DNA of 64,000 bases from Rugalucina vietnamica (GCA_964017185.1 OZ024870.1:61048812-61112811), one strand, 5' to 3'. Positions 21,941 through 33,130 are shown, counted from the first letter of the stretch. Notes: generated by a model from the letters alone, not told the origin. Program-made: numbers and translations.

Positions 21941-23449
21941 ACCAGAGGACCAATGGTCCTGTAAACGCTCACCTGAAACCCGAGATATATACCAATAAAC
22001 TTGTTTGACTAGAATGATAATATACATGTATATAACCCCAGGGCCGGGTCAGAGCAACCCCTGGAGTCAATTTCTTTTTGAAAACATAAAACTTTAGTCC
22101 ATTTGCCAATTTACTGCAAGTTTTGCCCTTCAAATGACATTTTAACAATTTTCCCCATTCAAATGCATGGGCGACCTAAGTTGACCTTGCCGTAAAATAG
22201 GTCAAGGTCACCCAAGGGTCACGATTTATATAAACTTTGTAGAGCTCCATTGCCTGATGCTTCATGTTAAGTTTCAAAATCATAGGCCTTCTGGTTCTGG
22301 AGAAAAAGATTTTTAAAGGTTTTTGCTATTTATAGCCATGGCAGCCATCTTGGTCATGTGACCTTGACCATTTATATATGCTTTCATTCCCACTTCCTAA
22401 CAATACTCCTCATAAAGTTTGGCTTTGATTGGCCAAGCAGTTTCAGAGAAGAAGATGTTTGAATATCACTGTAATATACATGTACATGTATATTGCCCCG
22501 GAGTGGGGCAGACAGACCCCTGGGGTCCAAATTTTTTCAGAATCATCAAAATTAAGTCCATTTGCCCATTTCCTGCAAGGTTTTCCCTACAAATGACATT
22601 TTAACACTTTTCCCCATTCAAATGCATGAGCGACCTATGTTGACCTTGCCATATAATAGGTCAAGGTCATCCCAGGGTCATGACTTACATAAACTTTGTA
22701 GAGCTCCAGTCACTGATGCTTCAAACCAAGTTTCAAAATCATTGGCCTTCTGGTTCTGGAGAAGAAGATTTTTAAAGGTTTTTTCTATTTATAGCCATGG
22801 CAGCCATCTTGGTCATGTGACCTTGACCATTTATATAAACTTTCTTTCCCCCTTCCCAAGGATGCTCCATATGAAGTTTGGCTTTGATTGGCCAAGCGGT
22901 TTCAGGGGAGAAGATGTTTCATTATTATGGAAATATACATGTATATAGCCCCGGGGCATGGGCAGACACCTCCCCAGGGGCTAAAATTTTCCATTAACAT
23001 TAATCTTATGTCCATTTGCTTATTCCCAGTTAGTTTTACCCATTTTACCATTTTTTCCCATTCAAATGCATTGGCGACCTAAGTTGACCTTGCTGTAAAA
23101 TAGGTCAAGGTCATCCTAGGGTCATGATTTATATAAACTTTGATGGGCCCACATCCCCGATGCTACATACCAAGTTTCATGGAAATCGGCTCACTGGTTC
23201 TGGAGAAGAAGATTTTTAAAGGTTTTTGCTATTTATAGCCATGGCGGCCATCTTGGTCATGTGACCTGGACCATTTATATAAACTTTCGTTCCCCCTTCC
23301 TAAGGATGCTCCACATGAAGTTTGGCTTTGATTGGCCAAGCGGTTTCAGAGGAGAAGATCTTTGAAATTGTGAACGACGGACGGACGACGGACGGACGAC
23401 GGAGCACTATAAGCTCACCTGTGAGCCTTCGGCTAAGGTGAGCTAAAAA
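21941..23449 (+). repeat. Array element of family D, ~450 bp units
   Basis: It begins accagagg at 21941 and ends with the gagccttcggct hairpin and gagctaaaaa. About three units carry 'gttgaccttgccgtaaaata', 'tatttatagccatggc' and 'gccccgg'. A GACGGAC microsatellite at 23375-23402 precedes the end. Confidence 0.88.
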
Positions 23450-23490
23450 GGCGCATTTTTTTTTTTTAAATCATTTCACTAATAAGAATA

Positions 23491-24176
23491 AGAGCTGTCG
23501 GAGGACAGCGTAGCTCGCCTGACTTGTGCTATGCCACTACATCTGTTAAAATCTATGACCCATGACCTTGACCTCAAGGTCACTCAGGTGGGTCATGATG
23601 GTACAACATAAAACTTCAGACCAATGCAAAGTATCAACTTGATCAATTTACATGTTCAAGAGATATAGACTTATAAAAACATTAACCAAAACTTAAACAC
23701 AAAACTTCCAAGTCCGTGACCCTGACCTCAAGGTCATCCAGGTGAGTTGTGATGTACAGCATAAAACCTGAGACCAATATCTATCAACCTGCAAGCATCA
23801 ACTTTATCCATCAACATGTTCAAGAGATTTAGACTTTAACCAAAAAATTTAACAGAAAATTTCTAAGTCTGTGACCTTGACCTCAAGGTCACCCAGGGTA
23901 GGTCATGATGGTACTGCATAAAACTTCAGACCAATATCTACCAACATGCAAAGTATCAACTCGATCAATCGACATGGTCAAGAGATATAGACTTACAAAA
24001 ACTTAAATCAAAAACTTAAACACAAAAGTCTGTCACCTTGACCTCAAGGTCACTGAGAGTGGGTCATGATGGTACTGCATAAAACTTCAGACCAATATCT
24101 AGCAACATACACAGTATCAACTTAATCCATCAATATGGTCAAGAGATATACCAGACTTACAAAAACTTTAACCAAT
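23491..24176 (+). repeat. Array element E1 (5' part), ~155 bp units with inverted CAAGGTCA sites
   Basis: It starts with the hairpin 'gctgtcggaggacagc'. Four units carry variants of TGACCTTGACCTCAAGGTCA at 23573, 23717, 23872 and 24033. No 3' terminus before E2 begins. Confidence 0.8.
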
Positions 24177-24299
24177 AAGAGCTGTCGCAGGACAGCGTGC
24201 TCGACTGCTTCTGACCTTTGTCAAACATTAGGCCAAACCCGACCGGTAACCCAAAGCATTATGCTCATACATCTTTTTGCCTTGATGCGATAAGGCAAA

Positions 24300-25735
24300 A
24301 TCACTGAACCATGAAAGTTAACTATAACTACCTAAGATTTAAAGGTCTCACTCATATTGTGAAAGAAGTGTGTTCACATACCAACTCAGTGCCAAGACAC
24401 AAGGCAAAATCACTGAACCGTGAAATAAGGTCACACTGACCTATAAGTATTTCAGGGTCAAAGCCTCAAAGGTCTAGTGATACTTACTCATAATGTGAAA
24501 GAAATATGATCATATACCCATTCAGTGTTGAGATATAAAGCAAAATCACTGAACCATGAAATTAGGTCATAGTGACCTATAAGTATGTTTGGGTTAAAGG
24601 TCTGGTCATACTCATTCATAATCAGAAAGAAGTATGAAAAAATACCAACTGAGTGTCGAGATATAAGGCAAAATCACTGAACCATGAAATTAGGTCACAG
24701 TGACCCAGGAATACTTTACGGTCAAAGGTCTTGTCATACTCATACATATCGTGAAAGAAGTATGTTCATATACCAATTGAGTGCCGAGATATAAAGAAAA
24801 ATCACTGAACCGTGAAATAAGGTCATATTGACCTAGGACTACTTTAGGGTCAAAGGTCTTGTCATACGCAAACATAGTGTCAAAGAAGTTTGTTCATAAA
24901 CTACTTGAGTGCCGAGATATAAGGCAAAGTCACTGAACCGTGAAATTAGGTCATAGTGACCTATAAGTATATTGGGGTCAAAGGTCTGGTCATAATCACT
25001 CATAATCTGAAAAAAGTTTGAAAATATTCCAATTGAGTGTCAAGATGTAAGGCAAAATCACTGAACCGTGAAACTAGGTCACAGTGACCTAAGACTACTT
25101 CAGGGTCAAAGGTCTTGTCATACGCAAGCATACTTTGAAAGAAGTTTGTTCATAAACCATTTGAGTACCGAGTTATAAGGCAAAATCACTGAACCGTGAA
25201 ATTAGGTCACAGTGACCTATAAGTATATTGGGGTCAAAGGTCTGGTCATACTCACTCATAATCTGAAAAAAGTATGAAAATATACTAATTGAGTGTCAAG
25301 ATATAAGGCAAAATCACTGAACCGTGAAATTAGGTCACATTGACCTAGGACTAATTCAGGGTCAAAGGTCTTGTCATACGCAAACATACTTTGAAAGAAG
25401 TTTGTTCATAAACCATTTGAGAACCGAGATATAAGGCAAAATCACTGAACCGTGAAAGTAGGTCACAGTGACCTATAAGTATATTGGGGTCAAAGGTCTG
25501 GTCATACTCACTCATAATCTGAAAAAAGTATGAAAATATACTAATTGAGTGTCAAGATATAAGGCAAAATCACTGAACCGTGAAATTAGGTCACAGTGAC
25601 CTATAAGTATATTGGGGTCAAAGGCCTGGTCGTACTCACTCATAATCTGAAAGAAGTAAGAAAATATACTAATTGAGTGTCAAGATATAAGGCAAAATCA
25701 CTGAACCATGGAAAGTAGGTCAACCGACCCTTACC
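24300..25735 (+). repeat. 128 bp satellite, each unit with an AGGTCAnnnTGACCT palindrome
   Basis: The palindrome starts at 24428, 24564, 24692, 24820, 24948, 25076, 25204, 25332, 25460 and 25588: one 136 bp step, then exact 128 bp steps. Nine of ten match AGGTCAnnnTGACCT fully; the copy at 24692 ends TGACCC. Copies at 25076, 25204, 25460 and 25588 read AGGTCACAGTGACCT. Most units also contain GGGTCAAAGGTC, a DR1-like pair. Confidence 0.95.
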
Positions 25736-26519
25736 GTCATGACACACAAGTCAGTGTCACAAAGTCAAAAGATGAACGACCAACCATCTTCCTAAGTTGT
25801 TTCTATTAAGAAATAAAAAGAAAAAAAATTCGGGGAGTTCTAGATTTTGACCTCTAGCCCCGCCCCCCTGACTCCGACCCAGAGGTCCGATGTCATGGAA
25901 CCTTAAGTGTATGAAGTATGAATGCTTTATGATAAGTTGTTGTCAAGATATGGACTCCTTGTAAAAGTTACATAGCAGTACATCTATTTTTTACAGTGTT
26001 CTAGTTTTTAACCTCCAGCCCCACCCCCCAGGCATGGTCCGAGAGACCATATGCCATGAAATGAAACTCAACCCTACAGGGTACCTATGGTCCGAGTATG
26101 AAAGCCCTCTGATAAAAAGTTTTCAAGATATAGACTTCTAGAATACTATATCACAGAAAAGCCATTATTATTAATGGTGTTCTAGATTTTAACCTCTAGC
26201 CCCACCCCCTGGCATGGACCCAGGGCTCTGATGCCATGGAATGAAAGCCGACCCTACAGGGTGTCAATGGCCCAAGTATCAATGCTTTCTGATGAGTGGT
26301 TGTCAAGATATGGACTTCTAGAAAACTTTAACACAAGAATTGCCATTTTTGAAGGTGTTCTAGATTTTAACCTCCAGCCCCACCCCCTGGTCTGGACCCA
26401 GGGGCCCGATGCCATGGAATGAAAGCTAACCCTACAGGGTATCTATGGTCCAAGTATGAATGCTTTCTGATGAGTGGTTGTCAAGATATGGACTTCTAGA
26501 AAACTTTAACGCAAGTGTG

Positions 26520-26577
26520 ACGCGCACGCGCACGGGAACGCGCACGGGAACGCGCACGGGAACGGGAACGGGAACGT
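26520..26577 (+). repeat. GCGCACGGGAAC minisatellite
   Basis: Repeats of cgcacgggaacg, 12 then 6 bp steps, GC-rich, immediately 5' of the E2 terminal hairpin. Confidence 0.9.
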
Positions 26578-26731
26578 GGACGACCGGGGTGACTGCAATA
26601 GCTCTATGCACTTCGTGCAGTCGAGCTAAAAACTTAAACACAAAATTTCTAAGTCCGTGACCTTGACCTCAAGGTCACCCAGGGTAGGTCATGATGGTAC
26701 TGCGTAAAACTTCAGACCAATATCTAGCAAC

Positions 26732-29700
26732 ATGCAAAGTATCAAAACAATCCATCGATATAGTCAAGAGGGGGCTCGGGGGCGTGGAGCTGCAGGGTCG
26801 GGCCCTAGTGGCGAATCCAGCGAATGCCCAAAGTCCTTCCGTGTTGGCACACTCAATGTGGGCACGATGCGGCGGAAATCTAATGAAGTGGTGGAGACTG
26901 TGTCGCGCAGAAGAGTAGACCTGTGCTGTCTCCAAGAGACTAGGTGGAAAAGAGAAGGCGTAAAGCAGATAGTCGGCAAAGATTCTCGCTTCAAACTCTT
27001 TTGGTCTGGAAATGTCAAGGGCACTGGTGGTGTTGGAATTCTGCTTGCAGAAGAATGGTGGGAGAATGTATTTGAGGTTGTCCGAGTCTCAGACAGGATC
27101 ATTCTCATTCGAATGACCATTGGCAAGACAGTTTTTGTCTTTGTGTGTGTGTATGCACCACAAGCTAACCTGAGTGACATTGAGAAGGACCATTTCTACC
27201 AGGAGCTGCAATCCACGGTAGCTAAAATCCCAGCCTCAGAACAACTTCTCATTTGCGGTGACTGGAATGGGCACCTTGGCTCCCAGTCCACTGGGTTTGA
27301 AGAGGTACATGGCGGGCAAGCCATTGGAAAGAGGAATACTGAAGGAGAGAGAATATTAGAGTTTGCATTTGCTAACGACCTTCTGGTTGGTAACACCTGG
27401 TTTAAGAAGAAACAAGAACATCTGGTCACCTACCAGTCTGGGGTAGCTGCTACCCAGATAGACTTCATCCTGTACCGGCGTAGCTTCAGGAAGCAGGTAT
27501 CCAACGTAAAAGTCATTATTGGGGAGGAGTGTGCATCACAACATAGGCTGTTGATTGGAGACTTCAAAGTTTCTATCCCTCCTCAACCCAAGCGCAAGTT
27601 TGTGCCACGCATCAAGGTGTGGAAGCTAAAAGACCCAGAGAAGCGAGCAGAGCTCTCTGAAGTGTTCAAAGCAAAAACACAAGAAAGACAGCTGTCACAG
27701 ACATGCACAGTAAATGAGCGTTGGACTTCTCTGAAGGACAACCTTTTGCAGGCTACAAAGGAAATATGTGGTGTTTCCTCGAATCACCCATGGAGAAAGC
27801 AGACTTGGTGGTGGAACAAGCAGGTGGAGGAAGCAGTTAAGGAGAAGCGCAGGTGCTTCAAGTTGTGGAAAGCTGGTGGCAGTCGAGCTGCATACAACTC
27901 AGCCAAGCGTGCGTCCAACCGTGCAGTGTACCATGCCAAGAATGAGGCTGAGAAGGTTGCTCTCCAGAAAATAGATCCAAGATCTGCAGATGTGTATCGT
28001 CTGGCGAAGCAAATGAGACGTGACAACCAGGATGTCATGGGAGAGAAACCTGTAAAGAATGATGAAGGCCTACTGTCACTAGATGAGGATGCAAAGAAAG
28101 ATGCCTGGAAAGAGCATTATGAGCGTCTCCTCAATGTCGAATTCCCATGGAATCCAGAGGACCTGTCAGTGGAAAGCCCAGTTGAAGGCCCAAGCGAGCC
28201 AATCACCTTGGAGATGATCACAAAGGCCATCAACAAGATGGCATCTGGCAAAGCAGCTGGACCATCAGGTATCGTTGCTGAGATGCTGAAGCCCCTTGGT
28301 GAAGCTGGTGTAGCTGAGGTGCGTGATCTTATCGAGGACATCATCTCAGAAGGTTGCATCCCAATCGACTGGCAGGAGAGTTACATTGTCAATTTGTACA
28401 AGGGCAAAGGAGATGCTCTGAACAGGGGTAACTACAGGGGCTTGAAGCTGATTGAACAGACGATGAAAGTATTGGAGCGTGTAGTAGAAGGACTCATCCG
28501 GCAAAGAGTTGAGATTGATGAGATGCAGTGTGGGTTTATGTCAGGTCGTGGCACTACAGATGCGATTTTCATTGTCCGTCAACTACAAGAGAAGCACTTA
28601 GCTGCTAACAAGCTGCTCTACATGGCCTTCGTTGATCTGGAAAAAGCATTCGATCGGGTCCCACGGGATGTCATCTGGTGGGCAATGCGAAAACTAGGAA
28701 TCGACGAGTGGCTAGTGTGCCTTGTCCAGTCCATGTATAAAGACGTGAGAAGTAGGGTAAGAGTTGGCAGTGGATACAGTGAGGAGTTTGGTGTCAAAGT
28801 AGGTGTTCATCAGGGCTCTGTCCTAAGCCCGCTTCTCTTCATCATTGTGTTAGAGGCTTTATCCAGGGAGTTCCGAACAGGCTGCCCTTGGGAGCTGTTG
28901 TATGCAGATGACTTGATGATTAGTGCTGAGTCCATGGAGGAACTACTGGTAAAGCTGAAGACATGGAAAGCAGAGATGGAGAGGAAAGGCCTTCGAGTGA
29001 ACATGGGGAAGACAAAGATCATGGTCTCTGGCCCCAATCTGGACCTTCTGAAAAAATCTGGAAAGGATCCCTGTGGCGTCTGTCAGACAGGTGTAGGAAG
29101 AAATGCTATCTTCTGTGGTGGCTGCTTGTCCTGGATCCACAAGAAATGCAGTGGAATCAAAGGCCCCTTGCGCCCTGATCCTGATTTCAGATGTGCTCGC
29201 TGCCTAGGAAAGGCACGTCCAATAGATGGAAGACTAGTGAAGGAGGTTCAGGTTGATGACGAAACAGTTGAGGCTGTTCCAGAGTTCTGTTATCTGGGAG
29301 ACATGCTTTCTGCTGGTGGTGGTTGTGAACTGGCTGCAATAACACGTTGCAAATCCGCTTGGGGCAAGTTCCGACAGCTACTCCCCCTACTCACCAACCG
29401 CAATCTGCCACTTTTGACCAGAGGTCGAGTTTATTCAACTTGTGTGAGAAGTGTAATGCTGCATGCGGCAGAAACATGGGCGATGACTGTGGCTACACTT
29501 AACCGCCTACGGCGCAATGACCGTGCGATGATCCGCTGGATCTGTAATGTCAAGGCGAATGATGAAGTAAGCTCAGACTCCCTTCTCTCAAAGCTTGGAC
29601 TTCAGGATATAGATGTGGTGCTTCGCTCCAGCAGAATGAGATGGTATGGACATGTAGAGCGCAGCAAAGGCTGGATTGCTCAAGTACGCAAGCTGAACAT

Positions 29701-29878
29701 AGTTGCACAGAAAAGATCTGGCAAGCCAAGGAAATCATGGGATGAAGTGTTGTTAGACGACAGAAAAAAGCTAGGAATGGATACTGCTGATCCTCAGAAT
29801 CGCTCAGAGTGGAGAGGTCGTCTAAGAAGGAGACTTGTCAAACAAGTCCAACCCTCAGTAGAGGACAACGGACTATAA
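26732..29878 (+). CDS. RTE-like LINE endonuclease/reverse transcriptase, intact frame
   Basis: A 1048-codon frame. Residues 1-13 come from the flanking E3 repeat; the element proper starts at residue 14. The APE-type endonuclease (about 37-260) shows LNVGTM (N42), LQETRW, CGDWNG and QIDFIL. The reverse transcriptase (about 500-770) has FVDLEKAFDRV (633-643), GVHQGSVLSPLLF and the catalytic YADD at 724-727. A PHD-like Cys/His finger (about 781-827: CxxC, CxxC, HxxC, CxxC) follows, then a C-terminal RHRF-like region ending in AETWAM.., RMRWYGHV... These enzymes nick target DNA and copy their RNA in place. The first Met inside the element lies after the catalytic Asn, so the native start is lost or non-ATG. 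RTE assignment rests on motif style and the GAT-repeat tail. Confidence 0.9.
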   Translation: MQSIKTIHRYSQEGARGRGAAGSGPSGESSECPKSFRVGTLNVGTMRRKSNEVVETVSRRRVDLCCLQETRWKREGVKQIVGKDSRFKLFWSGNVKGTGGVGILLAEEWWENVFEVVRVSDRIILIRMTIGKTVFVFVCVYAPQANLSDIEKDHFYQELQSTVAKIPASEQLLICGDWNGHLGSQSTGFEEVHGGQAIGKRNTEGERILEFAFANDLLVGNTWFKKKQEHLVTYQSGVAATQIDFILYRRSFRKQVSNVKVIIGEECASQHRLLIGDFKVSIPPQPKRKFVPRIKVWKLKDPEKRAELSEVFKAKTQERQLSQTCTVNERWTSLKDNLLQATKEICGVSSNHPWRKQTWWWNKQVEEAVKEKRRCFKLWKAGGSRAAYNSAKRASNRAVYHAKNEAEKVALQKIDPRSADVYRLAKQMRRDNQDVMGEKPVKNDEGLLSLDEDAKKDAWKEHYERLLNVEFPWNPEDLSVESPVEGPSEPITLEMITKAINKMASGKAAGPSGIVAEMLKPLGEAGVAEVRDLIEDIISEGCIPIDWQESYIVNLYKGKGDALNRGNYRGLKLIEQTMKVLERVVEGLIRQRVEIDEMQCGFMSGRGTTDAIFIVRQLQEKHLAANKLLYMAFVDLEKAFDRVPRDVIWWAMRKLGIDEWLVCLVQSMYKDVRSRVRVGSGYSEEFGVKVGVHQGSVLSPLLFIIVLEALSREFRTGCPWELLYADDLMISAESMEELLVKLKTWKAEMERKGLRVNMGKTKIMVSGPNLDLLKKSGKDPCGVCQTGVGRNAIFCGGCLSWIHKKCSGIKGPLRPDPDFRCARCLGKARPIDGRLVKEVQVDDETVEAVPEFCYLGDMLSAGGGCELAAITRCKSAWGKFRQLLPLLTNRNLPLLTRGRVYSTCVRSVMLHAAETWAMTVATLNRLRRNDRAMIRWICNVKANDEVSSDSLLSKLGLQDIDVVLRSSRMRWYGHVERSKGWIAQVRKLNIVAQKRSGKPRKSWDEVLLDDRKKLGMDTADPQNRSEWRGRLRRRLVKQVQPSVEDNGL

Positions 29879-29903
29879 AACGGATATGATGATGATGATG
29901 ATG
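26771..29903 (+). mobile_element. RTE-like LINE insertion with AAGAG target duplication
   Basis: AAGAG at 26766-26770 is repeated at 29904-29908, and the empty-site form 'gtcaagagatattgac' is seen at about 30071. The 3' tail is (GAT)n, typical of RTE elements. 5' end slightly truncated. Confidence 0.88.
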
Positions 29904-30357
29904 AAGAGATATTGACTTACAAAAACTTTAACCAAAAACTTAAACACAAAATTTCTAAGTCCGTGACCTTGACCTCAAGGTCACCCAGGGTGGGTCATGA
30001 TGGTACTGCGTAAAACTTCAGACCAATATCTAGCAACATGCAAAGTATCAAAACAATCCATCGATATGGTCAAGAGATATTGACTTACAAAAACTTTAAC
30101 CAAAACAAAAACTTAAACACAAAATTTCTAAGTCCGTGACCTTGACCTCAAGGTCACCCAGGGTGGGTCATGATGGTACTGCGTAAAACTTCAGACCAAT
30201 ATCTATCAACATGCAAAGTATCAACTTGATCCATCAACAGGGTCAAGAGATATAGACTTCTAAAAAACTTTAACCAAAAGTGTGACGCGGACGTAAACGT
30301 AAACGCGGACGACCGAGGTGACTACAATAGCTCTATGCACTTCGTGCAGGCGAGCTA

Positions 30358-31113
30358 AAAATATAATCATTAATCAATTTAGATTTTTTCAGGGAAAATA
30401 GTTACTTCCCTTGCCGACATTTCACAATGGAAAAAATATTTTCTGGGCCTTCTGGCATAAATTTTTTATTTCTTAGCTGATTTTCAAAATTTTGCGGCAC
30501 TTTTCATGACTTTTGGAATGACAACTTGGCATGGTAATATTTTTCTTGAGGTGTTTCAGACAATGACAAATTTTTTAAAGGCAGTTTCTAGAAGATGTAT
30601 AGTATCTACAGTAGTCTATTCGGTCTGAAAACCTTAGGGGGAGAGTAGTATGGCGGAACTTTTGAATTTCGGGGATATTCGAAATTTGTGGTAGTTTATG
30701 TTTCTCAGAGTTTCTTTCTCTGTGTGGTGTTTTGAGAAGTTTTTAACCCCAGGTGAAACCTTGGTGTTTGCATTTTAAAATGGTATGAAAATTGTATCTG
30801 AACAACAATTTTGTGCAAGTTCACAAGCATTTAAATTTGTGCACTCATTTTTTTAACAAGGAACAATAGCAAATTCTTAATAAAATGTAGTCCCTGAGAT
30901 TAAATTCATCCCAAATACAAACCAGACAGGATAGATAAGTTTAATTACCATTCATACTTTGGGGATTTCCAGCGCTACAAACTGCTGAAAATCAGACTGT
31001 TTTGGCACCACTGGACAATTTTGGTTTGAGATTTGTTTACTACTACACCAAATTAAGAAAGGACTTCGTCTGGCTGAAAATCCTACCAAAGTGATTCTAA
31101 TCAAGGTCCATAC
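30358..31113. other. AT-rich sequence with no recognised gene
   Basis: It contains a phrase (atttttcttgaggtgtttcag, about 30540) shared in reverse with the candidate exon at 21723-21906. No supported ORF. Confidence 0.4.
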
Positions 31114-31258
31114 TTATGTCAGGCTCTGCTCAAGCCAGGATTTAGGTAGTGTACCACAATCGAGGTTTTGTACCTCCATTGAGGTTTGAAAATTTGCATG
31201 AAATTGTTAATATTGAGGAAAACAAATAGCTATGCAAAAATTGTAGCATCATTCCTGG

Positions 31259-31659
31259 GGCCAGATTTAAAATTATTTCTGTTTGCCCTCTCCCTACCCT
31301 GTCTAGAAAAGTTGGGTAGGTAGGTAGGCTTTTTTTTTTTTTTTTGTTATGAAGTACTGTATTATGCGTTATTTTTGGTCAAAGAAATTAGCTACAGTTT
31401 TGTCAAAGCTACTCACAATTACAGTAGCATTTTATGTTTTGTAGTGCTTGAACATAAGAACAAAATATCCAACTGGTGAGGAGGGTCATGGTTTAAATGA
31501 AAACGCATTACTTTCTAGGGAAAACAATTTATCTTCTGACAGTTCTAAACATTAAAAAAAAAAAAAATCTGGTGAAAGGGCAATAAAATTTTTTGAGTAG
31601 GCCCCATTTTTGGTGAGTAGGTAGGGAGAGGGCAAACAAACAATTTTTTATTTTTGGCC
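31259..31659. mobile_element. Foldback MITE nested in the outer element
   Basis: Ends 'ggccagatttaaaattattt' / 'caattttttatttttggcc' and the inner pair 'tttgccctctccctacc' / 'ggtagggagagggcaaa' are inverted. TGG flanks both sides. Contains a poly(T) run and a matching poly(A) run. Confidence 0.8.
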
Positions 31660-31724
31660 TGGCCAAAGTTGCTTGCAAAATATGCAGCTTTCCAATGAAA
31701 CATTTCTCAGCAAAATCTGTTGGA

Positions 31725-33016
31725 CAGACATGGGGCGATTACTGGGGTCTCAGTAATGATTAAATTACAATTACTGGGCTGTCTGTATGATTAAATTATG
31801 ATTATGATTACCCATTTTTTCAAGAGTAATTGATTAAATTATGATTAATGTGAAAAAGTAATCAGATTACTTTTATGATTAATGATTACAATTTTTGATG
31901 TTGTGTTGGTGCGCCTTTTTATTTATTTTTTCTGTTGTTAACGAGATCCAGACACTTCATCTGGTACAACAGAAACCTAACAGGTATATCTGCCCTCACC
32001 TTTACACAGATGTACCATTGAAGTTTAAATTAAATAATGAAGGGACAATTTGAATTGGATCACTACAACTCATTTCTCCACTTCGTTTTTATTTTTTGGT
32101 ATTTATTGACACTAGCAATGATGCATGATGTCTTTATCCTAAATCTCTATGAAACAAAGTTTCACCATAGACACCCCTCAAAGGATGTACATTCTAGAAT
32201 AAAAAGTGTATATTGGGATATCCTATTCAAACCTACCGCATTGTGATAAAGATCAAAACTGCTCACCAGTCCTGGGTGATAAAAAACTCTGGTCCATTGA
32301 ATCCTTATTTATAAATCACTGTTGTTTTGCAACAATCACTTTTAAATACACATTGCCTCAGTTCACACCCTCAAGGGTAAAGTTTGAGTAAATGAGAAAC
32401 AATAGTGTTTGAAATAATTAGAGATAATTGGCTGCTTGTAAAATTTTAAATTGACTGTTTGGTGTTTACCCTTCAGACTTGAACTGAAAACAATCGTTCA
32501 CAATGATGGTATTGTCTCATTTCTCATCTCTGTCTATTAAAGCTGTGAGAAATTGTTGGGCTGCAGCAAGACTATGATGCCTTTCTAGTACATGAAATAT
32601 GATAAATGACTGAGCAAACCTAGTACTTATATGTACCAGGTTACGGCTTCCTAGAACTGGTTATGATAGACCAGTCATGGTTTGTCAGCCAGGCCAGCTG
32701 TTATTTCAGCAGTGCTTCATGCATTATAGGATGCACGAAACAGGGTTTCATTAATCTATACTTAGTGTGAAGCAGCATCAATACAAACTTGTTTTAGGCA
32801 TATTTTCTAAATGACATTGATATTGTAACTGTTTTAACTGTAATCATGAAAGTAATCATAAATAATCATGATTACTGCCCTAATAAAACATGATTATGAT
32901 TGAATTATGATTAAAATTGCTTTGAAATTTTGTGATTACTGATTATCCATGATTATTCAAAAAATTGTAATCAATTACTGATGATTTAATTACTGATTAT
33001 GATTACCCCATGTCTG
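31725..33016. mobile_element. Non-autonomous hAT-type element, TSD CTGTTGGA
   Basis: TIR CAGACATGGGG at both ends, perfect over 11 bp. A perfect 8 bp duplication CTGTTGGA occupies 31717-31724 and 33017-33024. Subterminal regions are rich in TAATCATAAT-type repeats on both sides. 1292 bp, no transposase ORF. Confidence 0.92.
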
Positions 33017-33130
33017 CTGTTGGAGATTCTTTTGCAAATTCCTCTATTTCATAAGTGTAAGGGGTAATTTTTTAGATTTAAAACAATATTCTCGAATGTA
33101 TGACATATTTTGAATAGTGCTACAGTGTAC

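Larger units (their letters stand above)
24177..26637 (+). repeat. Array element E2, complete: 5' hairpin, 128 bp satellite, ~175 bp units, minisatellite, 3' hairpin
   Basis: It starts 'gagctgtcgcaggacagc' and ends 'atgcacttcgtgcag' + 'tcgagctaaaaa'. Core 1 is the 128 bp satellite (24300-25735); core 2 is about four units of roughly 170-180 bp with 'gttctagattttaacctc' (25840-26505). Then come a GCGCACGGGAAC minisatellite (26520-26577) and the terminal hairpin. Confidence 0.85.
26638..30357 (+). repeat. Array element E3, interrupted by an RTE-like LINE
   Basis: Units with TGACCTTGACCTCAAGGTCA occur at 26658, 29964 and 30137. The end at 30280-30357 has GACG-type repeats, then 'atgcacttcgtgcagg' and 'cgagctaaaaa'. 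The LINE at 26771-29903 splits a unit whose intact form is visible at about 30060-30095. Confidence 0.85.

Noticed and set aside
26764..29738. Minus-strand ORFs opposite the RTE-like LINE
   Set aside because: Antisense shadows of a long coding frame.
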